This document shows, in pieces, positions 38,829-46,833 of a DNA stretch of 64,000 bases. The stretch is taken from positions 1-64,000 of the forward strand of contig CASFTV010000009.1 of the NCBI GenBank assembly GCA_949297765.1, read 5' to 3'. A model generated the notes under the pieces. That model worked only from the letters and a program-made list of their open reading frames with translations, did not search any database and was not told the DNA's origin. The DNA comes from an uncultured bacterium (GTDB lineage: Bacteria; Verrucomicrobiota; Lentisphaeria; Victivallales; UBA1829). Each line of letters begins with the position of its first letter. Within the stretch, counting starts at the first letter, position 1. The position numbers and the translations under genes are program-made.

Positions 38829-41800
38829 ATGCCGGGGGAAATCAGCTCCACAGTTCCCTGGAACGCCACTTGGAAACAGACGATGAAAGAAGAGACTCTC
38901 ATGATGAAAACCCTATCCGCCGCGGGAAATTCCGCGCCGGCACCGGAGACATCGGACCGGCCGGTTCCTTCTTCCTCTCCCGCCGAACCGGGGAAACCGG
39001 AGTCCGACAAGGATGAGACGGCCGGTTTTTCGGCGGAACTCTCCTTTCTCCCGTTTTTCAATCTGGCGCTTCAGCAGAACGCCTTTCCGATCCACTCCGA
39101 TCTGACGCTGATCAACAAGACCGGACATCGGCTGGATTCGATCCGCTGTGAAATTTCCACGACTCCCGCCTTTCTCTCACCGAAGACCGTCATTGCGGAG
39201 TCGCTGGAAAACGGAGAAGAACGGCTGATCAGCGAACTGGATGCGGTTCTGGATTACGATCTTCTGAGTTCGCTTTCCGAAGCGGTGAAAGGGAAACTGA
39301 AACTGGAAATTTTTCATGGGGACACGCGCCTCCTTCTCCGGGAATACGAGGTGGAGGCGTTCGCCGCGGACCAGTGGCTCGGCCTCAACCGTCTGCCGGA
39401 ACTTCTGGCTTCATTTGTCACACCGAATCTGGATGTGGTGAACCGGCTTCAGAGCGTTGTTTCGGACGAGCTGAAGGCGGCCACGGGAGACCCTGCCATT
39501 CAAGGCTATCAGGCGGACAGGGATCGCGTTTACGAGATCTGTGCGGCGATCTACCGCGCCATCCATTCGTGGGGGATCCGGTATGCCAATCCGCCGTCGT
39601 CATTCGGTCCGCCGGGACAGCGGGTGCGGTTTGCGGACACGATCTATCAATACCGGCTGGGGACCTGTCTGGATACGGCTCTTCTGTTTGCCTCGGTGAT
39701 GGAGCAGTGCGGTCTGCATCCGGTGCTTCTGCTGCAGGAGGGGCACGCCTATGTCGGCTGCCATCTGGTGAACCGGTATTTTTCCGACATTCCGATGGAC
39801 GATCTGCAGATCATCCGCAAGCTGGCGGACCTGGATGAGTTCCTCGTCATCGAGACGACAAAAGTCACTGGAGACACCCCGTTTTCCGTTGCTGAAGCCG
39901 TCGCGCGCACGGAGCACCTGAATATCGACAACAAGTTCCAGTGTGCCATCGACATTGTCCGTGCGCGGTACAGCGGAATCCGTCCGCTTCCGCTGCGGCG
40001 CAGCGTGAACGGCATTGCGTTCGAGGAAGAGGAAAAACGGGACGTTTCCGAACTGGAACGGGAACCACGCAGGGAACTGCAGAAGGACATTGATCTCTCC
40101 GGATTCGAAAACCGGGAGGAGCGGTCGGGACGCGTGGCGCGCTGGAGCCGGAAACTGCTGGATCTCTCTCTGCGCAACCGTCTACTGAATGTCCGGGACA
40201 CCCGGCAGGTCATCCCGATCGTCTGTTCCGACATCACGGTTCTGGAGGACCGGATTGCGGCGGACGAAATGCTCTCCCTCCATCCGCTTTCGAATCTTCT
40301 CAGCGAGAAGGATCAGCACGATCTGGCGATGCTCCGCAACAGCAATGTCAAAAACGAGATTCAACTTCTTCTGGACAAGGAACTTGCGCAGCGGCGGCTC
40401 TGGACTCTCCTTTCTCCGCTTGAACTGGGCCGGCGCCTGACCGCGCTCTACCGTCAGGCGAGGATCGATCTGGAGGAAGGAGGAGTGAACACGCTGTTTC
40501 TGGCGGTCGGCTTTCTGGAGTGGAAGATTTCGGAGCGGGAGGAGAAATCCTTTCTTGCGCCGATTCTCCTGATTCCGATCCGCCTGCAGCGCCGATCCAT
40601 TGCGGAGGGAATCCGCATTGCCCGGATCGACGAGGATACGGTCATCAATGAGACGCTTCTGGAACTTTTGCGAACCCAGTTCCAGCTCACGATCCCGGGC
40701 GTCGTCCCGCTGCCGGCCGACGAATCCGGAGTGGATGTGAAACTGGTCATGCAGATTTTCCGGCAGTCAATCCGGAACATGAAAGGCTGGGAAGTCCGCG
40801 AAGAGGCGCGGATCGGCCATTTCTCATTCGGCAAGTTCCTCATGTGGAACGACATGACCGCCCGCATTGACGATTTGAAACGAAATCCCCTGATCCGTCA
40901 TCTGATGGAGGGCGGCGGAATCTTCGACGACGGCATCGAAGTGTTTCCGCCCGAAGAAGTTGCCCGTCATCTGAAGCCGGAGGAACTCTACTGTCCGCTG
41001 AGTGCCGATTCCTCCCAGCTCGCGGCCGTTCTCTATTCCCGGACCGGGAAAAGCTTTGTTCTCCACGGCCCGCCGGGGACCGGGAAGTCGCAGACCATCA
41101 CCAATATCATTGCGCACAATCTCGCCCACGGACGGCGCGTGCTGTTCGTTTCGGAAAAGAAGGCCGCACTGGACGTTGTCCATCGCCGTCTGAGTTCCAT
41201 CGGTCTTCGTCCGTTCTGCCTGGAACTGCACTCCAGCAAATCCGGGAAAGCCGAGGTGCTCGCCCAGTTTTCCGAGGCGCTGCACATTCCGGATACTCCG
41301 TATCCCGGGACCTGGGAAACCGCCGCGAAATCTCTGGAAACGCTCCGGGATGAACTGAACGAATATGTTGCGGAACTGCACCGGCAGTTCCCGAACGGAC
41401 GTTCCGCCTATGATTGTTTCTCCCGGCTGTTCCGGGGCGGGCCATCCCTGCCCGAAGGTTCGCTGAACATCGACTGTCTGAGCCAGAGCCGGACGGAACT
41501 GGAGGCTCTGCGCTCTCTGGTCCGGGATCTCGGAAACGCATGGAACGGCACCGATCCCGAAGCGGCGGCGGCATTCCGCGAACTTTCCGTGACGGACTGG
41601 AGCCCGGTTTTCGAAAAGGAGTTTCTGACTGCCGCTGAAGCGCTTCTGAAGAGTGCGGAGAAACTGGAAACCTGTTTCACGGAACAGGCGGCGGAACTCC
41701 GTCTCCCGCCGGATCCGCGAATCGAACGCATCTATCGGACCGCACTTCTGCTGGAACATCTCAAAAGCGGCGGCAGCGTTCCCGCCGCCTTCCTGACCGA

Positions 41801-44800
41801 GGAGTTTGCACAGCAATCCGGATTCCTGAAAAATTTTGCGGAAACGATGCTGCGCAGGAGAGAGCTGGCCCGGACACTCCGGAACTATCATACGGAACGG
41901 CTGAACGATCTGGATCTGTCCGGAATTGCGCACCGGATTGAAGAGAACAGCCGGGCGTTTTTCCTGATCCGTTTTCTGAAGAACAGAGCTCTTCTGAAGG
42001 AACTCTCCGGCATCAGGAAGATCGGCGGAGGCAGGCTGAGCATTCCGGAATTGCTCCGGCAGCTTCCGGATTTTGAATGCTGGGTCAAGCTCTCTGCGGA
42101 TCTCGCCGACGGCAGCTCCCGGGCGGAAAAACTGCTGGGAAATCTGTGGAACGGCGGAGAACCGGACTGGGATTCCCTCACTCCGCTTGTCGGCCGGGCG
42201 CAAAAGACGCTGGAACTGGCCAAAGCGGCGGCGGAGAACAATCCCGACCAGGAAAATGAGCTTCTGGAAACTCTGCGGCTTCTTCTCCCGGATGCGGAGC
42301 GCCGCTTCGGAAAAGAGGCTCCTGCCCGGAAAAAAATAAACGCTCTGCTGACCGCATGGAACGATTTTCAGGAAAAGCAGACGGCCTTTGCCTCCTACGC
42401 ACTCGGAATCACGGAAAAAGACTCGCTGACGGAAATCCGCGATGCCGTCCGGACAATCATCGCCCGCCGCGACGGACTGCGGGGAGCGCTGCGCTACCGC
42501 AAGCTGCGCGACGAGGCCGGCGGACAGGGGATTTCCGCCTTTGCGGAAGCGCTCGAAAACGGGACGGTGAAACGTGCGGAAATCGCGGACGCATTCGAGC
42601 GGGCCTTTCACGAGGAGATGCTGAATCAGATTCTGGCACGCACGCCTCTTCTCTGCAGTTTTTCCGGGACCGCACGGGAGGAGCGCATCCGGAAATTCTG
42701 TGAACTGGATGCGAACTATACCGCCCTTTCCCGACAGGTGATTTTTGCCCGTCTTGCCTCTGCCCTTCCGCGCCGCCGCTCCGGACCGTGTCCGGAAGGG
42801 ACCGAGCTGGGAATTCTGAAACGGGAATGTGAAAAGAGAGCCCGTCAGAAACCGGTCCGGCGTCTGCTGGAGCAGATTCCGACTCTGGCACCGGTTCTGA
42901 AACCGTGTTTTCTGATGAGTCCGCTTTCCGTTGCGCAGTATCTCCCGCCCGATGCGGAGCCGTTTGACCTGATCGTTTTCGATGAAGCGTCGCAGATTCC
43001 GGTCTGGGATGCCATCGGAGTGATTGCCCGCGGACGGCAGCTGATCGTTGTGGGCGATCCCAAACAGATGCCGCCCTCCGACTTCTTCCAGAAGGGGGAG
43101 AATGACGAAAACGCCCCCCTCCCCGAAGAGACGGAGGATCTTGAAAGCATTCTGGATGAATGTATTGCCGCCGGCGTTCATCCGACCTATCTGAACTGGC
43201 ACTACCGGAGCCGTCATGAATCGCTGATCTCCTTCAGCAATCACTATTATTACGAGGACCGGCTGTTCACGTTCCCTGCGGCGCGTGACTCTGAACGGCT
43301 TGGAGTCCGCTTTGAATTTGTACCGGACGGAGTCTACGACCGCAGAGGGACCCGCACCAATCGTCAGGAGGCGGAAGCTCTTGTCCGCTATGTCTTTGCG
43401 CGTCTGGAAAATCCGGACTGGAAGCCGCGCAGCATCGGTGTGGTCACCTTCAGTCAGGCGCAGAAGGAACTGATCGAGGACCGGATGGAGGAGGAGCGGG
43501 CCCGCCACCCCGGTCTGGAGTCTTATTTCAGCGACCGGAATGAAGAACCGCTCTTCGTCAAGAATCTGGAAAATGTGCAGGGGGATGAGCGGGATGTCAT
43601 ACTCTTTTCCGTCGGCTATGCTCCGGACATGGAGGGAAAATTCTCCATGAACTTCGGTCCGCTGAACCGCAAGGGGGGAGAGCGCCGTCTGAATGTGGCG
43701 ATCACCCGGGCCAGAGAGCAGGTTGTTGTTTTTTCGAGCATCCACGGGCATCAGATTGATCTCTCCCGGACGGGAGCTGTCGGAGCGGCTCATCTCAAAT
43801 ACTTCCTCGACTACGCGGAAAAAGGCATCCGCATTCAACCGAAGAGCGCTGCCGGGGTCCGCCGGGACGGACTGATCGACACCATTGCGGAATTCCTTGA
43901 AAATCATAATTTTACAGTGGAACGGAACATCGGCTGTTCCGGCTGCAGAATGGATCTTGCGGTCCGCCGTCCGGACCGGCCGTCGGAGTTCCTTCTGGGG
44001 ATCGAATGCGACGGAGCCGCCTATGCCGCGCAGAAAACAACCCGCGACCGGGATAATCTGCGCACCTCCGTTCTCCGCCGTCTCGGCTGGCACATCTACC
44101 ATGCCTGGAGCGTCGACTGGGCGTTCGACCGGGCACGCGCCGAACAGGCTCTCCTGAACTTGATTGAAACGATCCGGAACGCCCCGGAGCCTCCTGTCGA
44201 AGAAAAGAGGGAACCCGTTCAGAATCAAGATGTTTCACCTTGTGAAAAAGCCCGGATTCCCGATCCGCCTCCGCCGTCCCGCCCACCCGAACACCGCCGG
44301 GAGTATTCCGTCTGGATCCATTCGGAAGTTCTGGCGCAGGAGTCCTTCTACGATCCGGCCGCACTGGAGCAGATCCGTCGGCAGATGCGCGATGTCATAC
44401 AGACAGAAGGCCCTGTCTGCGAACAACTTCTGAAAAAACGGATCGTCAAGGCCTGGGGATTCAACCGGACCGGAGAGAATATCCTCGCCATCCTCAACAC
44501 CGCCCTTCCCGGGGAGTTTGAAGTGACACGGATCGGAAGCGACCGCGTCTACTGGCCGTCCGGACAGACTCCCGCAGAGTTTCATGACTACCGGGTCTCT
44601 CCGGAAGGAACCTGGAAACGCTCTCTGGAGGAAATCCCTCCGGAAGAGCTTGCCAATGCCATGTATGAGGTTCTGGTGGATTTCAATTCCTGCGAAAAAG
44701 ACACTCTCTATCGCGAAACGGTCAAACTTTTCGGATTCTCCGCTGTGACGGCAAAAGCCAGAAAATCTCTGGATTCCGGTTTTCTTGCCCTGAAACAGTC

Positions 44801-44813
44801 CGGGAAAATCTGA
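38829..44813 (+). CDS. DUF4011/SF1 helicase/Vsr-like nuclease/DUF3320 protein (Hhe-type defence candidate)
   Basis: This 1994-residue protein has an N-terminal transglutaminase-like segment (GTCLDTALLFASVMEQCG with C280, then EGHAYVG with H306), the DUF4011 signature WSRKLLDLSLRNRLLN near 439, and an SF1 helicase core. The helicase shows P-loop GPPGTGKS near 747, Walker B FDEAS with D1385/E1386, GDPKQMPP, YRSRHESL and NVAITRAREQ. A Vsr-like nuclease follows, with D1709 in MDLAV and E1726/D1728 in GIECDG. DUF3320 forms the C-terminus. This order matches the single-gene Hhe anti-phage system reported among predicted defence genes. The start is uncertain; M19 (38883) and M26 (38904) are alternatives. 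Divergent from the UvrA-like gene. Confidence 0.82.
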   Translation: MPGEISSTVPWNATWKQTMKEETLMMKTLSAAGNSAPAPETSDRPVPSSSPAEPGKPESDKDETAGFSAELSFLPFFNLALQQNAFPIHSDLTLINKTGHRLDSIRCEISTTPAFLSPKTVIAESLENGEERLISELDAVLDYDLLSSLSEAVKGKLKLEIFHGDTRLLLREYEVEAFAADQWLGLNRLPELLASFVTPNLDVVNRLQSVVSDELKAATGDPAIQGYQADRDRVYEICAAIYRAIHSWGIRYANPPSSFGPPGQRVRFADTIYQYRLGTCLDTALLFASVMEQCGLHPVLLLQEGHAYVGCHLVNRYFSDIPMDDLQIIRKLADLDEFLVIETTKVTGDTPFSVAEAVARTEHLNIDNKFQCAIDIVRARYSGIRPLPLRRSVNGIAFEEEEKRDVSELEREPRRELQKDIDLSGFENREERSGRVARWSRKLLDLSLRNRLLNVRDTRQVIPIVCSDITVLEDRIAADEMLSLHPLSNLLSEKDQHDLAMLRNSNVKNEIQLLLDKELAQRRLWTLLSPLELGRRLTALYRQARIDLEEGGVNTLFLAVGFLEWKISEREEKSFLAPILLIPIRLQRRSIAEGIRIARIDEDTVINETLLELLRTQFQLTIPGVVPLPADESGVDVKLVMQIFRQSIRNMKGWEVREEARIGHFSFGKFLMWNDMTARIDDLKRNPLIRHLMEGGGIFDDGIEVFPPEEVARHLKPEELYCPLSADSSQLAAVLYSRTGKSFVLHGPPGTGKSQTITNIIAHNLAHGRRVLFVSEKKAALDVVHRRLSSIGLRPFCLELHSSKSGKAEVLAQFSEALHIPDTPYPGTWETAAKSLETLRDELNEYVAELHRQFPNGRSAYDCFSRLFRGGPSLPEGSLNIDCLSQSRTELEALRSLVRDLGNAWNGTDPEAAAAFRELSVTDWSPVFEKEFLTAAEALLKSAEKLETCFTEQAAELRLPPDPRIERIYRTALLLEHLKSGGSVPAAFLTEEFAQQSGFLKNFAETMLRRRELARTLRNYHTERLNDLDLSGIAHRIEENSRAFFLIRFLKNRALLKELSGIRKIGGGRLSIPELLRQLPDFECWVKLSADLADGSSRAEKLLGNLWNGGEPDWDSLTPLVGRAQKTLELAKAAAENNPDQENELLETLRLLLPDAERRFGKEAPARKKINALLTAWNDFQEKQTAFASYALGITEKDSLTEIRDAVRTIIARRDGLRGALRYRKLRDEAGGQGISAFAEALENGTVKRAEIADAFERAFHEEMLNQILARTPLLCSFSGTAREERIRKFCELDANYTALSRQVIFARLASALPRRRSGPCPEGTELGILKRECEKRARQKPVRRLLEQIPTLAPVLKPCFLMSPLSVAQYLPPDAEPFDLIVFDEASQIPVWDAIGVIARGRQLIVVGDPKQMPPSDFFQKGENDENAPLPEETEDLESILDECIAAGVHPTYLNWHYRSRHESLISFSNHYYYEDRLFTFPAARDSERLGVRFEFVPDGVYDRRGTRTNRQEAEALVRYVFARLENPDWKPRSIGVVTFSQAQKELIEDRMEEERARHPGLESYFSDRNEEPLFVKNLENVQGDERDVILFSVGYAPDMEGKFSMNFGPLNRKGGERRLNVAITRAREQVVVFSSIHGHQIDLSRTGAVGAAHLKYFLDYAEKGIRIQPKSAAGVRRDGLIDTIAEFLENHNFTVERNIGCSGCRMDLAVRRPDRPSEFLLGIECDGAAYAAQKTTRDRDNLRTSVLRRLGWHIYHAWSVDWAFDRARAEQALLNLIETIRNAPEPPVEEKREPVQNQDVSPCEKARIPDPPPPSRPPEHRREYSVWIHSEVLAQESFYDPAALEQIRRQMRDVIQTEGPVCEQLLKKRIVKAWGFNRTGENILAILNTALPGEFEVTRIGSDRVYWPSGQTPAEFHDYRVSPEGTWKRSLEEIPPEELANAMYEVLVDFNSCEKDTLYRETVKLFGFSAVTAKARKSLDSGFLALKQSGKI

Positions 44814-44837
44814 TTCCCTCAAAAATCTTCTGACGCG

Positions 44838-44866
44838 TTTGCATTTTCTGCAAATCATTCTATATT
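44838..44866 (+). promoter_or_regulatory. Promoter with inverted repeat before the cysteine-rich gene
   Basis: TTGCAT (44839-44844) and TATATT (44861-44866) have a 16-bp spacer. TTTGCA (44838-44843)/TGCAAA (44849-44854) is a perfect inverted repeat with a 5-bp centre covering the -35, so the promoter may be regulated. Confidence 0.5.
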
Positions 44867-44887
44867 CCTGAAAGGACAAGGAGAAAA

Positions 44888-45112
44888 ATGGACAGCAACG
44901 AAAAACATCCCTGCAACTGCGACTGCGACAACTGCTGCAATCACTGCTGCAATCACTGTTGCGACGATCCCATGAACTGCACCGGAAATAATTCTCTTTC
45001 TTTCGGAGCACTGATCTGGGGAGCAATTAAACTGGCGATTGCCCTTCCGCTGATCTGGTGGCTGTTTCCGCGCCTCCCGATTGTTGAGGATATCATTGCT
45101 CTTTTCCGCTGA
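44888..45112 (+). CDS. Small cysteine-rich membrane protein
   Basis: This 74-residue protein starts with a polar stretch containing ten cysteines between residues 9 and 31 (CNCDCDNCCNHCCNHCC, then C31) mixed with Asp, Asn and His. One hydrophobic segment follows at about 42-62 (IWGAIKLAIALPLIWWLF). It would be a single-pass membrane protein with a metal-binding or thiol-rich N-terminal tail. A ribosome binding site (AAGGAG, five bases upstream) and its own promoter support expression. I do not recognise the family. The next gene encodes a Fur-type metalloregulator about 500 bp away. Confidence 0.7.
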   Translation: MDSNEKHPCNCDCDNCCNHCCNHCCDDPMNCTGNNSLSFGALIWGAIKLAIALPLIWWLFPRLPIVEDIIALFR

Positions 45113-45543
45113 AAATCCACCTCCCGGAATAACGTTCCGAATCATCCGGACGGTGACGTTCAGTCTTTCCGCAAGAGGTTCCGGTACAGCAGTTTTTTCC
45201 TTCTGTTTTCGGACACGGAACATTCCAAACAGCTATCACTCTGCCGCTCTCCGGACGGAAACTGGCACCGAGATTTCCTCGTTTCTTCATGAGCCTTCAG
45301 CCATCGTTTCCGCTTCGTTTTTCCGGTCATTTTCAGATTCCGCCAGCATCGGAAGAGTCTGCGCGTTCCGTTTTCCCCCTGCCAGGGAGTCTGTTTCCCA
45401 TCCGCACATGGGCTGTGCGCCGGACACATTTTCTCCCACAGAAAACCGAACGAGACGCCGAGAATCGCACTCCCCGGAAAGTCGTTTCCTCCGCCACTCG
45501 ATGCCACGGATAAAAAAATTTTTCAAAAAAAAGAAAAACAGAG
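45113..45543. other. Gene-poor stretch without a recognised feature
   Basis: Overlapping open frames on both strands here have no ribosome binding site and no family features, and their translations are rich in Ser, Arg and Pro, which suggests chance. It may be a decayed gene or a non-coding RNA locus, but I see no diagnostic structure. Confidence 0.35.
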
Positions 45544-45572
45544 ATTGACAAATTTGCAAATAAATATTATAT
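45544..45572 (+). promoter_or_regulatory. Promoter of the Fur-family gene with internal palindrome
   Basis: A perfect TTGACA (45544-45549) and TATATT (45567-45572) are separated by 17 bp. The spacer contains the perfect 10-bp palindrome ATTTGCAAAT (45551-45560). Fur-family genes are often autoregulated at such sites. Confidence 0.65.
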
Positions 45573-45615
45573 TTAATTAGATTTCAAATTAATCCAGAAA
45601 GAGAACAGGGATATT

Positions 45616-46152
45616 ATGGGACTTGGGAAACATGCGGAATTCATGAACATCTGCCGGGAATCGGGGTGGAAATGCACAGCGCAGCGACTGGCGGTGTATG
45701 AATTTCTCCAGGGAAATCTTACCCATCCGGATGTGGATACGGTCTGGTCAACGGTGCGGCAGACTCTGCCGACCATCACCCGGGAGAGTATCTACCGGAT
45801 TCTGAATGAATTTTCGGAAAAGGGGATGATCCGTCGTCTGGATCAGATAGAGAACGCCCGCTACGATTCGCGGACGGATGCACACGGCCATTTCATCTGT
45901 CAGCGCTGCGGAAAAATTTCGGATTTCAGCTGGCCGGAGGGGACATCTCTTCCGGCGGAGATGCAGGCGGGAGAAGTCCTTCACATGGAAATCCGGCTGG
46001 TCGGAATCTGCGGAGAATGCCGTGCGGCGGACAAGCGCTCCGACAAACAGAAAGAAAAAACATCCGGTCTCCGGAACGGAGGGCCCGTCGACACCTCTCC
46101 GGCCCGGGACAACACACAACCCCATACAGAGAGAGAAGGAGAAACAACATGA
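45616..46152 (+). CDS. Fur-family metalloregulator
   Basis: This 178-residue protein shows the Fur winged helix (CTAQRLAVYEFLQGNLTHPD, then ITRESIYRILNEFSEKGMI) and the structural zinc site C95-x2-C98 and C132-x2-C135. It could be Fur, Zur or PerR; the sensory ligands do not settle this. A polar C-terminal tail of about 40 residues extends beyond the usual 140-150 residues. The stop codon overlaps the QueD-like start (ATGA), so the two are co-translated. Coupling a Fur-family repressor to a pterin-synthase homologue recalls the Zur-controlled QueD/FolE paralogues of other bacteria. Confidence 0.87.
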   Translation: MGLGKHAEFMNICRESGWKCTAQRLAVYEFLQGNLTHPDVDTVWSTVRQTLPTITRESIYRILNEFSEKGMIRRLDQIENARYDSRTDAHGHFICQRCGKISDFSWPEGTSLPAEMQAGEVLHMEIRLVGICGECRAADKRSDKQKEKTSGLRNGGPVDTSPARDNTQPHTEREGETT

Positions 46153-46712
46153 GAAGCATCACGAAAATTGAACTGCAGTACGCCCACCGGTTCTACAAGT
46201 TCCAGGGAGAGGCCCAGTATCTGCACGGCCACACCGGAGTTCTGACCATCGAAGTGGAGGACTCCATCGAAGCCGGGGTCAATATGGTCTTCCCCTGCAA
46301 CGAGATCCAGAAGGTGGCCTGGAATGTCCTGAAGAATTTCGACCACGCATTGATTCTCCGTCAGGATGATCCGCTCCTCCCGGCGATTCTCGCGGTCTAC
46401 GAGAAACAGGGAATCAAGGATGGAGCGCCATCCAACAAGATGAAGGGTGAGGCCTTCCGGACCGAACTTGCAACCGCGTATCCGGAGGCCCGTCTGGTCG
46501 TCACCAAAGAGACCATGACCGTCGAAGGAATGATCAAGATTGTCTACGAACTTCTGAAAGACAAACTCAACATCGCGAAACTCACCTTCACAAGCGGAGT
46601 CAACGCCGCGACACAGGAATACACCCCGACCCGGACGGTCGACCGCTGTCCGCTCTGCGGCGTCGCCCTTGTGGACGGAGTCTGCCCGAAGTGCGGCTAT
46701 AAGAAACATTAA
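46149..46712 (+). CDS. QueD/6-pyruvoyl-tetrahydropterin synthase-like protein with zinc ribbon
   Basis: This 187-residue protein has the PTPS zinc ligands H13, H26 and H28 (YLHGHTG) and the DHALIL region. The catalytic cysteine found four residues before the HGH motif in QueD is alanine here (A22), with E21 beside it; PTPS-III enzymes use glutamate at this place, so a variant activity is possible. A C-terminal zinc ribbon (C167, C170, C179, C182) is an addition to the usual 120-150-residue enzyme. Start overlaps the Fur-family stop. A strong terminator follows. Confidence 0.75.
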   Translation: MRSITKIELQYAHRFYKFQGEAQYLHGHTGVLTIEVEDSIEAGVNMVFPCNEIQKVAWNVLKNFDHALILRQDDPLLPAILAVYEKQGIKDGAPSNKMKGEAFRTELATAYPEARLVVTKETMTVEGMIKIVYELLKDKLNIAKLTFTSGVNAATQEYTPTRTVDRCPLCGVALVDGVCPKCGYKKH

Positions 46713-46736
46713 ACCGTTCTGACAGCGGATAAACGG

Positions 46737-46780
46737 ACGCGGAAAGGAGAATCCCATCTCCTTTCCGCGTTCTTTTTTCT
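46737..46780 (+). terminator. Rho-independent terminator
   Basis: A perfect 14-bp stem (46737-46750 with 46757-46770, starting ACGCGGAAAGGAGA) with a six-base loop is followed by TCTTTTTTCT. It ends the Fur/QueD-like operon and separates it from the convergent hydrolase gene. Confidence 0.9.
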
Positions 46781-46833
46781 TCCCGACGCATACCGGATCA
46801 TCCATTCAGCACGGCTTGAAAAATCGAAGCAAG

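Noticed and set aside
40824-44228. 1134-residue open frame antisense to the DUF4011 helicase gene
   Set aside because: It runs opposite a gene with many conserved motifs, has no ribosome binding site or domain, and arises from codon bias in GC-rich DNA.
45081-45548. 155-residue plus-strand open frame between the cysteine-rich and Fur-family genes
   Set aside because: It starts inside the previous gene, lacks a ribosome binding site, is low in complexity and competes with several equal-length frames on both strands.
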